Source: Methylobacterium sp. W2 (GTDB lineage: Bacteria; Pseudomonadota; Alphaproteobacteria; Rhizobiales; Beijerinckiaceae). From it: a DNA stretch of 64,000 bases. The stretch covers positions 1 through 64,000 of the forward strand of contig NZ_VMOA01000001.1 of assembly GCF_020662345.1 (NCBI RefSeq). Reading direction: 5' to 3'. The notes below the pieces were generated by a model, which saw nothing but the letters and a program-made list of their open reading frames with translations, was not told the DNA's origin and did not search any database. A program made the translations under genes and the position numbers. The stretch's first letter is position 1. Each line of letters opens with the position of its first letter. Below are positions 35,110 to 44,066 of this stretch, one piece after another.

Positions 35110-37641
35110 GTGAGTTATATTTATGGCACGACGTATGGCGATTGGCTCGTCGGGCAAGACGAGAATGACCGGATCTACGGCGGTCAGTTCGGCTCGAATC
35201 AAGGGGCTGCCAACGGGGACGACACGATCCAAGGCGGTCTCGGTGACGACATCCTGATGGGTGGCGGCGGGAACGATACGCTTTATGACGGATATTCTTA
35301 CGCCTATACCATGAATGGCAGAGATGTGCTTCGCGGGGGCGCCGGAAACGACACCCTCTACAGCCATTTCGGGATCGATATCCTCGATGGTGGGGATGGA
35401 AACGACACAGCCTCGATCAACCGTTCGACCGCTCAGAATGCCTTGTCCTTCACGATGAGCAGTTCCACCGTCAAGACGGTGCTGGTGGGCGACAAGACCA
35501 CTGTGATCGGCGTCGAAAACATCAACCTGATCGGCGGGAGCGGCGGCGACTCGTTCACCACGGCGTCGGGAAACGACACGCTCATCGGAAATGGCGGCAA
35601 CGACGTCCTCAATGGAGGTCGTGGTAACGACAGCCTCGACGGTGGCGATGGCTACGACATCCTGCAGGGTGGTGCCGGTAACGATTCCCTCTTCGGTGGA
35701 TATGGAGCCGATACCCTCGAAGGTGGAGATGGTAACGATACCCTCGTCGGTGATGTGTACTCTTACTATGCGTATTACGATTTCGCTTCGGATCGGCTGT
35801 TCGGTGGCAATGGGGATGACATCATCACCAGCTACGGCGGTGCGGACAGGATCGATGGCGGTTCAGGCATAGATAGGGCCGTCATCAATCGCACGTCATC
35901 CACCGTGAACCTGACTTTCTCCTTCTCGGCTTCGGCCACTCTCATCGGTGATGGGACCACGGTCGCCAATATCGAATCCATTTCGCTCAGTACCGGCTCG
36001 GGGAACGACCGACTGACGGGGGGCGCCGGCAACGACAGCATCCATGCCGGCGACGGCACCAACATCGTGAATGGTGGCGCAGGCGATGATACTCTGACGA
36101 CTGATGGCGTCGACAGCATTCTTAGTGGTGGGCTAGGTAACGATCACCTCTTTGGTGGTGATAGACGCACCACAATGAATGGCGGCGGTGGTAACGACGA
36201 ATTGGTCGGAAACTACGGAGACAATGTCCTCGACGGTGGTAGCGGCAACGATAAGCTGAATGATGGTAACGATGAGTATAGACTCGCGAGCGGAACGGGC
36301 GAGGAATACTACCTCAGTGACGTAGGCTATACCCCTCCCCACGTCATCATGAGTGACGATCGACTCAGTGGTGGTAGCGGTAACGATGTCGTTTATAGTG
36401 GAAGCGGTTCTGACGTCATCGATGGCGGCGCTGGTATCGATACCGTGATCCTTCATCGGTTTTTCGCGAAAACCGACCTGACCTTCGTGATGAACTTCAC
36501 GTCGAATGCAACCAAGATGCATGGCGACGGGACGTCCGTTATCAACGCGGAAGTCTTCGAGATCACCGGTGGACACGGGAACGACCACTTTGCGACCTTG
36601 GCCGGAAACGACAAGCTCTATGGCCGGTATGGCGCCGACGCGCTCGAGGGTGGGGCGGGGAATGATTACCTGGACGGCGGACTTGGCAACGACGTGCTGA
36701 GAGGTGGCGACGGCAACGACGTTCTCTTCGGCGGCCGTGATCCGACGCCCTATGACTACGACGGCCCAGAGGAGGATGGTGACGACGTGCTGGATGGCGG
36801 CGCCGGAAACGACGTTCTCCTTGGCGGTGCGGGCAACGATATCCTCCGGGGTGGCGCAGGCAACGATCAACTGGATGGTGGCGACGGCACGAACATTCTC
36901 GATGGTGGAGCCGGCAACGATACGCTGATCGGGGGGAACTCCGCAGGGTCTGCCGGGAAGGGACAATTGCGGGGCGGTGATGGAAACGACACCATCACCA
37001 GTAACGGGGGCATCGATGCGATCGATGGTGGGGCGGGCAACGATACGCTCGTGCTCGATCGTGCCGGGGCCGGGGAGGCGCTGACCTTCGTCATGGTCAG
37101 CGTCGAGACGTCGACCCAGCTTGGCGGCAACGGCACGAAGGTCATCAACGCCGAGAACATCCAGCTCTCGGGTGGCGCTGGCAACGACACGTTCACGACG
37201 CTGGCTGGAACCGACATCCTCCGGGGCGGCGGCGGCAACGATACGCTGTCAGCAGGTGCGGGGCGTGACACGCTGGATGGCGGATTGGGCGCGGATGTGC
37301 TGACCGGCGGAATCGGGAATGACGTCTTCCGCTTCGCGTCGACTCTCGGCGGCGGAAACATCGATCGCGTCACCGACTTCCTGACGAGACAATCCGACGC
37401 CGTCCATCTCGACAGCGACGTGTTCCGTGCGTTCGGAAACGTGGATACCCCCACGCGCCTGAGCGCCGATATGTTCGTGAACGGCACGGCCGCCTTGGAT
37501 GCCAATGACCGTATCCTGTACGACCGGAGCAGCGGCAGCCTGAGCTATGACGCTGATGGCGTCGGGGGTGGCGCCGCGGTTCAGTTCGCGACGTTCGAGA
37601 ACAGGGCGGCGCTGACGGCGGATTTCATCTTCGTGATCTAA
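35110..37641 (+). CDS. RTX (hemolysin-type calcium-binding repeat) secreted protein
   Basis: The 843-residue protein consists mostly of glycine- and aspartate-rich nonapeptide repeats (GGxGxDxLx), which fold into calcium-filled beta rolls outside the cell. Four blocks of repeats are separated by four related modules of about 40 residues, each with a pattern like LTFVM...GDGT.VINAE...GG.GND. The last 110 residues (from DVFRFASTLGGGNIDRVTDF) form the typical C-terminal type I secretion signal, ending DFIFVI. No catalytic domain is evident. The GTG start at 35110 (SYIYGTTYGD) has a GGGGGAAA ribosome site; ATG 35092 is the alternative. No HlyB/D/TolC genes adjoin it. Codon use is more AT-rich than the neighbours. 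Confidence 0.92.
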   Translation: MSYIYGTTYGDWLVGQDENDRIYGGQFGSNQGAANGDDTIQGGLGDDILMGGGGNDTLYDGYSYAYTMNGRDVLRGGAGNDTLYSHFGIDILDGGDGNDTASINRSTAQNALSFTMSSSTVKTVLVGDKTTVIGVENINLIGGSGGDSFTTASGNDTLIGNGGNDVLNGGRGNDSLDGGDGYDILQGGAGNDSLFGGYGADTLEGGDGNDTLVGDVYSYYAYYDFASDRLFGGNGDDIITSYGGADRIDGGSGIDRAVINRTSSTVNLTFSFSASATLIGDGTTVANIESISLSTGSGNDRLTGGAGNDSIHAGDGTNIVNGGAGDDTLTTDGVDSILSGGLGNDHLFGGDRRTTMNGGGGNDELVGNYGDNVLDGGSGNDKLNDGNDEYRLASGTGEEYYLSDVGYTPPHVIMSDDRLSGGSGNDVVYSGSGSDVIDGGAGIDTVILHRFFAKTDLTFVMNFTSNATKMHGDGTSVINAEVFEITGGHGNDHFATLAGNDKLYGRYGADALEGGAGNDYLDGGLGNDVLRGGDGNDVLFGGRDPTPYDYDGPEEDGDDVLDGGAGNDVLLGGAGNDILRGGAGNDQLDGGDGTNILDGGAGNDTLIGGNSAGSAGKGQLRGGDGNDTITSNGGIDAIDGGAGNDTLVLDRAGAGEALTFVMVSVETSTQLGGNGTKVINAENIQLSGGAGNDTFTTLAGTDILRGGGGNDTLSAGAGRDTLDGGLGADVLTGGIGNDVFRFASTLGGGNIDRVTDFLTRQSDAVHLDSDVFRAFGNVDTPTRLSADMFVNGTAALDANDRILYDRSSGSLSYDADGVGGGAAVQFATFENRAALTADFIFVI

Positions 37642-37661
37642 ACACGCGTTCCCGCTAAGCA

Positions 37662-37688
37662 TCGTCCCGGACATCCGGTCCGGGACGA
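37662..37688. terminator. Strong hairpin after the RTX gene
   Basis: TCGTCCCGGAC (37662-37672) pairs perfectly with 37678-37688 around a 5-base loop. It starts 20 bases after the RTX stop and lies before a convergent gene. No T-run follows. A smaller hairpin (CCAGG/CCTGG) follows directly. Confidence 0.55.
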
Positions 37689-37758
37689 CAATCCAGGTTC
37701 TCCTGGCTCGCATCGGAGATGTGGGCCGTAGCGTCCCTGGGATGGCGCGGTGGTTCCG

Positions 37759-38079
37759 CTACGTCGCGTCCAGTCCCGCATACCACTCGGCATAGGTCGT
37801 GTTCGCGACCATGCGGCGGTTCTGGTCGGGCGCGCCGTCCGTCCACCAGACGGGGCCGCGTTCGCCGAGACCGTGCTTGGCGGCATCGACTGCGGCACGG
37901 GCCCGCTTCATGGCGGCCTCGTCCTCCGCGCGTTTGGCCTCCTTCACCCCGCGCCGGGCATCCATCAGCGCCTTGACGAGGCGGTCGCGCTGTTCCTCGT
38001 TGAGCTTCGGATTGGTGCGCCGCCAGAGCCGTCCCTTCACGACGATGTAGCGGCCGTCGGGGGTCTCCAGCACTGGCAT
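37759..38079 (-). CDS. Conserved hypothetical protein
   Basis: A 106-residue soluble, charged protein. It opens with a small beta segment (VLETPDGRYIVVKGRLWRR), continues as a long Lys/Arg/Glu-rich helix (residues 28-75), and ends with WWTDGAPDQNRR and a short Trp/Tyr-rich tail. I have seen similar unnamed proteins in Rhizobiales, but no function is known to me. It stands between the RTX gene and an ABC importer, with its own ATG at 38079. Confidence 0.7.
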   Translation of the reverse strand: MPVLETPDGRYIVVKGRLWRRTNPKLNEEQRDRLVKALMDARRGVKEAKRAEDEAAMKRARAAVDAAKHGLGERGPVWWTDGAPDQNRRMVANTTYAEWYAGLDAT

Positions 38080-38146
38080 CCGGTCTCTGTCCCATCATCA
38101 CCGCTTATCGGCATGGCAACGCGCGGGCGGGGGCCGGTGTGCCGCG

Positions 38147-38920
38147 TCAGGGCAGCAGGATCGGCGAGCAGACGAAACGCTCGCTGCCCGGCAGGGGCAC
38201 AATGGCGACGTCGACGCCGTAGAGGAGGCGCAGGGTCTCGGGCGTGACCGCCTCTTCCGGCCTGCCGAGCGCCAGGAGGCGGCCTTCGTGCAGGAGCGCG
38301 ACCGTGTCGCAGAGGAAGGCGTGGTCGGGGTCGTGGGTCGAGAGGACGATGCCGATGCCGCGTTCCTTCAGGCGCCGCACCTGGTCGAGGACGCGGGCCT
38401 GGTTGCCAAAATCCAGACTGGCGGTGGGCTCGTCCATGACGAGGAAGCGCGGTTCTCCCGCCAGTGCCCGGGCGATGAGCACGAGCTGGCGCTCGCCTCC
38501 GCTGATCTCGGTATAGCTCCGCTCGGACAGATGCCGGATGCCGAGGGTGGCGAGGGCCGCGAGGGCGATCGCCTCGTCCGCCTTGCCGGGGGCGGCGAAG
38601 GCACCGAGCCGGCTCGCCCGGCCCATCAGCACCACGTCCTGAACGCGGAAGGGAAAGAAGGCGGCGTGAGCCTGGGGCACGTAGGCGACGCTGCGCGCGA
38701 ACTGCGCCCGCGGCCAGGTCGTCACATCCTCGCCGTCGAGGGTGATCCGCCCGGCTTTCGCGGGGAGCAGGCCGAGGAGGGTCTTGAACAGGGTGGTCTT
38801 GCCGCCGCCATTCGGCCCGAGCAGGGCCAGCACCTCGCCTGCGCTCACGCTGAAGCCGATGCCCGCGCCGAGGGTCTTGGCACCGTAGCCGAAGGCGAGG
38901 TCGTGAACGGCCAGACTCAC
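38147..38920 (-). CDS. ABC importer ATP-binding protein, iron/siderophore/B12 type
   Basis: The 257-residue ATPase has Walker A GPNGGGKTT, Q-loop VPQAHAAFFPF, signature ISGGERQLVLIARAL, Walker B FLVMDEPTASLD and switch STHDPDHA. It powers the importer formed with the next two upstream genes. The start is GTG 38920, which overlaps the permease stop (GTGA); the upstream open frame has no family similarity. It is the last gene of the operon. Confidence 0.93.
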   Translation of the reverse strand: MSLAVHDLAFGYGAKTLGAGIGFSVSAGEVLALLGPNGGGKTTLFKTLLGLLPAKAGRITLDGEDVTTWPRAQFARSVAYVPQAHAAFFPFRVQDVVLMGRASRLGAFAAPGKADEAIALAALATLGIRHLSERSYTEISGGERQLVLIARALAGEPRFLVMDEPTASLDFGNQARVLDQVRRLKERGIGIVLSTHDPDHAFLCDTVALLHEGRLLALGRPEEAVTPETLRLLYGVDVAIVPLPGSERFVCSPILLP

Positions 38921-39957
38921 GCCCAGCCCCGCTTCGCCGTGGCGAGGAGCCAGAGGAAGAACGGCGCGCCGATGAGCGCAGTGAGAATGCCCAGCGGCAC
39001 CTCGATCGGCGCGACGGTGCGGGCGACGAGATCCACCGCCAGGAGATAGCCCGCCCCCATCAGGAGGGAGGCCGGCAGCAGGCGGCGGAAATCCGGCCCG
39101 ACGATCAGCCGCGCCACGTGCGGGATGATGAGGCCGATCCAGCCGATCACGCCGGTGACGGAGACGGCGGCGGCGGTGACCAGGGTCGCGGCGGCGATGA
39201 ACAGCGGGCGCAGCAGGCGCGTCTCCACGCCCAGCGCCCGCGCCTCCTCCTCGCCGAGGCTCATCAAATTCATCCGCCATGCGAACAGGACGAGGGGCAG
39301 GAGGCCGAGCACCATCGCCGGGAGGATCGCGCCGACATCGCCGAGGGTGACGGAGGCGAGGCTGCCGAGCAACCAATAGGTGATGGCCGGCAGCTGATTG
39401 TAGGGGTCGGCCAGCACCTTCAGCAGCGAGATCGCGGAGCCGAGCACGGCCCCGTTGGCAACGCCGGCAAGCACCAGGGTCAACACCGGATCGTGCCGCC
39501 GCACCGCGAGGCCCACCGCATAGACCGCGCCCACGGCGAGCAATCCCCCGGCGAAGGCGAGGAGCTGGATCGCGCCCACGGGGAGCGAGAGAAAGATGCC
39601 GAGCACCGCGCCGAGGCTCGCCCCCGCCGAGACCCCGAGGATGTCGGGCGAGACCAGGGGATTGCGGAACAGGCCCTGGTAGGTCGAGCCCGCCGCGGCG
39701 AGGGCCGCGCCGACGACGAGGCTCGCCGCCACGCGCGGCAGGCGCACCTGCAGCACCACGATCTGCGCGGTCGGATCGATGGAGGAGGAGAGCCCAAGCA
39801 GTTTCGCCCAGAGGATGCGCGCCACGTCGGCGATGGGCACGGCGTATTTGCCCGTCGCCAGGGAGACGAGAACGAGGAGGAGCAGCGCGAGGAGCGGGAG
39901 CCCGCCCTGTAGCGCGAGGCGCAGGGCGGGGCGGGCGGCGATGGCGGTGGGTGTCAC
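38917..39957 (-). CDS. ABC importer permease, FecCD family
   Basis: A 346-residue permease with about ten membrane helices. The FecCD/BtuC signature is clear: VRLPRVAASLVVGAALAAAG and NPLVSPDILGVSAGASLG. The GTG start at 39957 overlaps the stop of the binding-protein gene (GTGA), and the stop overlaps the ATPase start. Transporters of this type carry iron chelates, haem, cobalamin or oxyanions. The substrate is not determined by this subunit. Confidence 0.93.
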   Translation of the reverse strand: MTPTAIAARPALRLALQGGLPLLALLLLVLVSLATGKYAVPIADVARILWAKLLGLSSSIDPTAQIVVLQVRLPRVAASLVVGAALAAAGSTYQGLFRNPLVSPDILGVSAGASLGAVLGIFLSLPVGAIQLLAFAGGLLAVGAVYAVGLAVRRHDPVLTLVLAGVANGAVLGSAISLLKVLADPYNQLPAITYWLLGSLASVTLGDVGAILPAMVLGLLPLVLFAWRMNLMSLGEEEARALGVETRLLRPLFIAAATLVTAAAVSVTGVIGWIGLIIPHVARLIVGPDFRRLLPASLLMGAGYLLAVDLVARTVAPIEVPLGILTALIGAPFFLWLLATAKRGWA

Positions 39958-41051
39958 GGCCGGGCCGCCCCTTCATCCCTTAGCAGGGTGTCCAGCTGCG
40001 CCGCATCGAGGTCCACATGGTAGAACCGCTTGTAGAAATCCCGCGTGATGCCTTCCATCGGTTCCGGGAACAGGTCGGGATACAGCCGTCCCGCCAGCCA
40101 GCGCAGGCCGATCAGGCGGTTGATCCCTGGCGGAGAATCGAACCAGCCGAAGGGTAGGCGCGGCGTCTGGTAGACCCGGCCGGCGCGGACGGCACCGAGC
40201 GTGCTCCAGAGCGGATCGGTGGAGATGCCCCGCCGGAAGGCGGGGTCGAGGCTGACGATGGCGTCGGGGTTCCAGGCCAGCACCTGTTCCGGAGACACCG
40301 TGGTGAGGCCGGCGGCGCCTCCGCCCTCGGCGACGTTGCGGGCGCCGGCCCTATCGAGAACCTCGGTGTTGATCGAGCCGGAGACCCCCGTCTCCAATCC
40401 GCGCGGCCCGCGGGCGTAGTAGACGCGTGGCCGCCGGTCGGCGGGGATCGAGTCGATCCGGCTCTTCACCTCGGCGATCATCGACTCCGCATGGGCGGCG
40501 AGATCCCCGGCCCGCTCCGGCGCGCCGATGAGTTCGCCGAGCCTGGCATAGGTTTCGCCCGTCCGGTCGATGGCGCCGTCAAGAAGAATGTAGGGAATCC
40601 CCGTCTGGGCCTGAACCCGGTCGGCCAGGGAAACATAGGTCGGCGCCGTGCTGCCCACGTCGATGATGAGATCCGGCTTCAGGGTAAGCACGGCCTCGAC
40701 ATTGGCGGTGTTGCCCTTGCCCGTCAGCCGGCCGTAGGCGGGCAGGCCGCGCGTCTCCGGCGTCAGGAAGGCGGCCTCGTCGGGGGAGGGGGCGCGGACC
40801 CAACCGATCATGGTCTCGGGGGCCAGGGTGTAGAGCAGGACCGAAGCCGGCGGCCCGGCGGCGAGGATGCGCTTCGCGCGCTCCGGCACATCCACCGTTC
40901 GCCCGGCCGCATCGACGAAGGGTCGGGCAAAAGCCGCCTCCACGGAGAGGGCGAGGCCCGCCAGGACCATCGCGACTGCCACGAGCGCCTGCATGGCACG
41001 GGACGGGACGTGTTTCCGGGCGGCGGCCGGCGCGATGAGGCGAGGGATCAT
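39954..41051 (-). CDS. ABC importer periplasmic substrate-binding protein (helical backbone type)
   Basis: The 365-residue precursor has an N-terminal signal region (hydrophobic VAVAMVLAGLALSVEAAFA, about residues 22-40). The mature domain is BtuF/FecB-like, starting RPFVDAAGRTVDVPERAKRIL, with VEAVLTLKPDLIIDVG and SPEQVLAWNPDAIV. The end FYKRFYHVDLDAAQLDTLL is typical of a branch often linked to metal or tetrapyrrole uptake. There is no TonB receptor gene in the window. ATG 41051 is chosen for the signal peptide; upstream and internal alternatives exist. Without metal or cofactor riboswitch evidence, the substrate is left open. Confidence 0.9.
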   Translation of the reverse strand: MIPRLIAPAAARKHVPSRAMQALVAVAMVLAGLALSVEAAFARPFVDAAGRTVDVPERAKRILAAGPPASVLLYTLAPETMIGWVRAPSPDEAAFLTPETRGLPAYGRLTGKGNTANVEAVLTLKPDLIIDVGSTAPTYVSLADRVQAQTGIPYILLDGAIDRTGETYARLGELIGAPERAGDLAAHAESMIAEVKSRIDSIPADRRPRVYYARGPRGLETGVSGSINTEVLDRAGARNVAEGGGAAGLTTVSPEQVLAWNPDAIVSLDPAFRRGISTDPLWSTLGAVRAGRVYQTPRLPFGWFDSPPGINRLIGLRWLAGRLYPDLFPEPMEGITRDFYKRFYHVDLDAAQLDTLLRDEGAARP

Positions 41052-41344
41052 GGCCCGGATCGTATCACGGCGACGGGCGCGGCGCTCCGCGACGCGCGCG
41101 CCTGAAATCGAGGCCGCCATGCCCACTCGTTTGTCATCCACTGGGGGCTGCTATACAGCCCCGTTCCACCGATCCGCCCGGCGGAGGTGGAGGTATCGGG
41201 GCCTGCCGACGCGGTGCTCCGCCATTGTTCGGGTCACGTGGGGCCGAGCGTGGCAAGCGCCCGATCCGTCATGGATCTGTCACCGCCGACGGCGAGAGAC
41301 GATTGGTCGAGACGCCCCATCGAGGCGGCCGAGGAGAGAGCCTG

Positions 41345-42661
41345 ATGAAGATCGCGATGATCGGCGCGGGGTATGTCGGCCTGGTTTCCGGTGCGTGCTT
41401 CGCCGATTTCGGCCACACGGTCTGTTGCGTCGACAACGATCCGGCCAAGATCGAGGCGCTCGAACAGGGGCGCATCCCGATCTTCGAGCCGGGCCTCAAT
41501 ACGCTGGTCGCCGACAACGTCCGCCAGAACCGCCTGACCTTCGCCACCGACCTGACCAGCGCTGTGGCCGCAGCCGATACGGTGTTCATCGCGGTGGGCA
41601 CGCCATCCCGGCGGGGCGACGGTTTCGCCGATCTCTCCTACGTCTATGCGGCGGCCCGCGACATCGCCGCCGCGCTCACCGGCTACACCGTGGTGGTGAC
41701 GAAATCGACGGTTCCCGTCGGCACCGGCGACGAGGTCGAACGCATCATCCGCGAGGCGAGGCCCGATGCGGATTTCGCCGTGGTGTCTAACCCTGAATTC
41801 CTGCGCGAAGGCGCGGCGATCGGCGATTTCAAGCGGCCCGACCGCATCGTCATCGGGGCCGACGACGCCCGCGCGGCCAGCGTGATGAACGAGGTCTACC
41901 GCCCGCTCTATCTCAACCAAGCGCCGATCCTCGTCACCGGCCGGCGCACGGCGGAGCTGACGAAATACGCCGCCAACGCGTTCCTCGCCACCAAGATCAC
42001 CTTCATCAACGAGATCGCCGACCTGTGCGAGCAGGTTGGCGCCAATGTTCAGGAGGTCGCGCGCGGCATCGGCCTCGACAACCGCATCGGCTCGAAGTTC
42101 CTGCATGCGGGGCCGGGCTATGGCGGCTCGTGCTTCCCGAAGGATACCCTGGCGTTGGTGAAGACCGCGCAGGATTGCGGCACGCCGATCCGGCTGGTGG
42201 AGGCGGTGGTCGCCGTCAACGATCAGCGCAAGCGGGCCATGGCGCGCAAGATCGTCACCGCCTGCGGCGGCTCGGTGCGGGGTAAGACCATTGCGCTCCT
42301 CGGCCTCACCTTCAAGCCGAATACCGACGACATGCGCGACGCGCCGTCCCTGTCCATCGTCGCCGGCCTGCAGGATGCCGGCGCCCGCATCCGCGCCCAT
42401 GACCCTGAGGGAATGGAGGGCGCACGGGCGCTGATGCCTGACATCGCTTATGCCGACGATCCCTATGCCTGCGCCGAAGGGGCCGACGCCCTCGTCATCG
42501 TCACCGAATGGAACGCCTTCCGCGCCCTCGACTGGGCGCTCCTCGCCGAGAGCATGGCGGCGCGGGTGGTGGTCGATCTGCGCAACGTCTACCGGGGCGA
42601 GGACGTGGCCCGCCACGGCTTCCACTATGTCGGCATCGGCGTTCCGACCCCGGAGGCGTGA
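41345..42661 (+). CDS. ugd: UDP-glucose 6-dehydrogenase
   Basis: Oxidises UDP-glucose to UDP-glucuronate with two NAD, giving precursors for exopolysaccharide and lipid modification. The 438-residue protein begins MKIAMIGAGYVGLVSG (Rossmann loop). The conserved KSTVPVGTG and FLREGAAIGDF come next, then the catalytic Cys263 in GPGYGGSCFPKDT, then the C-terminal UDP-binding domain with GLTFKPNTDDMRDAPS. The start is ATG 41345, preceded by GAGGAGAG. The frame is open 40 codons upstream but without similarity. It is divergent from the ABC importer operon with about 290 bases between. GDP-mannose dehydrogenase is the less likely alternative. Confidence 0.94.
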   Translation: MKIAMIGAGYVGLVSGACFADFGHTVCCVDNDPAKIEALEQGRIPIFEPGLNTLVADNVRQNRLTFATDLTSAVAAADTVFIAVGTPSRRGDGFADLSYVYAAARDIAAALTGYTVVVTKSTVPVGTGDEVERIIREARPDADFAVVSNPEFLREGAAIGDFKRPDRIVIGADDARAASVMNEVYRPLYLNQAPILVTGRRTAELTKYAANAFLATKITFINEIADLCEQVGANVQEVARGIGLDNRIGSKFLHAGPGYGGSCFPKDTLALVKTAQDCGTPIRLVEAVVAVNDQRKRAMARKIVTACGGSVRGKTIALLGLTFKPNTDDMRDAPSLSIVAGLQDAGARIRAHDPEGMEGARALMPDIAYADDPYACAEGADALVIVTEWNAFRALDWALLAESMAARVVVDLRNVYRGEDVARHGFHYVGIGVPTPEA

Positions 42662-42673
42662 GCCATGGGGAGA

Positions 42674-42691
42674 GGACGCCCCTCGGCGTCC
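42674..42691. terminator. Candidate terminator between ugd and a convergent MFS gene
   Basis: GGACGCC pairs with GGCGTCC around CCTC, 12 bases after the ugd stop; GAGGTTTCGTTT follows. Confidence 0.4.
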
Positions 42692-42756
42692 CGAGGTTTC
42701 GTTTCCAATCCGCGCTCCTACAACGAGCCGATGTTCATCTCGTCGAAGAAGCGTTC

Positions 42757-43938
42757 CTAAGCGAACCCCGTTTTACGGTCGGCAAAGACCAGGAACCCGA
42801 CGAAAACCAGCAGTACCACCAGGCTCCAGGGTAGGGCGGCGGCACCGCCGAATTGAAGCAGGAGGCCTCCGAGCACGCCGCCCCCGGCGATGGCGAGGTT
42901 CCATGCGGTCACGATCATCGACTGGGCCACATCGGCGGTCTTTCCCGAAACCCGTGCCGAGGCCGTCTGGAAAAGGGACGCTGCGCCGCCGAAGGCGACA
43001 CCCCATACCGCCACGGCCATCAGCACGGCCCACTGGTGTTCACCGAGGGTGGCGAGTGCCAGTCCCGCCCCGCAGAAGGCGACGATACTGATCTGCGTGA
43101 GCGCCCGCAGGCTCCGGTCGATCCAGGATCCGACGATCCAGATTCCCACCAGCGCCGCAAGGCCGAACAGGAGCAGCACGGCGTCGGTGCGGGAGGCCAG
43201 GCCGGAGCGTCCGAGGAAGGGCGCCACATAGGTGTAGAGGATGTTGTGGGCCAGTACGAAGCCCAGCGTCACCGCCAGCACCGTCTTCAGCCCCGGCAGG
43301 GCGATGACCGCGACGAGGGGGAGTCTGCGGTCATCGGCCTCGCCCTCGAAATCCGGGACCTTCCAGGCGATCCAGCCGACCAGCACGACGCTGAGACCGC
43401 TCAGGATCAGGAAGACCGGGCGCCATCCGACGAGACCGCCCAGCAATGTTCCGACCGGAATGCCGATCGACAGGGCCAAGGGCGCGCCGACCATGGCGAT
43501 GGCGATGGCGCGGCCCCTCAGATGGTCAGGGGCCATGCGGCCGGCATAGCCGGCGAGCAGGGACCAGACGAGCCCAGCGAAGAGTCCGGCGATGAAGCGG
43601 GCGGTCAGTGTCAGCGTGTAATGGGTCGACACCGCCGTCACGGCATTGACCGCGAGGAAGCCGCCGATGGCCAGCAGGAGAAGAGGGCGCCGTCGCCATG
43701 TCCGGGTCGCTGCCGTGAGCGGGATGGCCGCGACGAGCGAGCCGATCGCGTAGGCGGTGACGAGTTGTCCGACCATGGCCTGGGACACGCCGAGATCCGC
43801 GCTCATGAACGGGAGCAGCCCGGCGGGCAGGGCTTCGGTCAGGATGGTGAGAAAGCCTGCCATCGCCAGAGCCAGAAGGCCGACGACCGGCAAGCGGGCT
43901 CCGCCCGGCGATACGGCCGGGGTCATCGTTTCGGCCAT
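42757..43938 (-). CDS. MFS transporter (AraJ/YdhP-type DHA1 efflux protein)
   Basis: A 393-residue major facilitator protein with about 12 hydrophobic segments, a TRTWRRRPLLL loop 2-3 basic motif, and APLALSIGIPVGTLLGG in helix 5, as in sugar/arabinose or drug efflux proteins of the DHA1 group. The start is ATG 43938 (MAETMTPAVS). It is divergent from a LysR regulator with a 128-base spacer, the usual sign that the regulator controls it. Confidence 0.9.
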   Translation of the reverse strand: MAETMTPAVSPGGARLPVVGLLALAMAGFLTILTEALPAGLLPFMSADLGVSQAMVGQLVTAYAIGSLVAAIPLTAATRTWRRRPLLLLAIGGFLAVNAVTAVSTHYTLTLTARFIAGLFAGLVWSLLAGYAGRMAPDHLRGRAIAIAMVGAPLALSIGIPVGTLLGGLVGWRPVFLILSGLSVVLVGWIAWKVPDFEGEADDRRLPLVAVIALPGLKTVLAVTLGFVLAHNILYTYVAPFLGRSGLASRTDAVLLLFGLAALVGIWIVGSWIDRSLRALTQISIVAFCGAGLALATLGEHQWAVLMAVAVWGVAFGGAASLFQTASARVSGKTADVAQSMIVTAWNLAIAGGGVLGGLLLQFGGAAALPWSLVVLLVFVGFLVFADRKTGFA

Positions 43939-44066
43939 TGCATCCGTCCGTGGAAAGGCGGTCCGAGCGACCGCGGCATCGGCGATACCCCTCTGCCGTG
44001 GCACGAAAAATACTCTATCGTTCCGGTCTATCCGGACATGGGTGTCCGCAATCGTGGGACGCTACC

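Noticed and set aside
35110..37641. Repeat structure as a CRISPR array
   Set aside because: The repeats are protein-coding nonapeptides without constant spacers.
38921..39976. Open frame continuing upstream of the ABC ATPase
   Set aside because: It has no family similarity and lies opposite the clear permease frame; the GTG at 38920 is the start.
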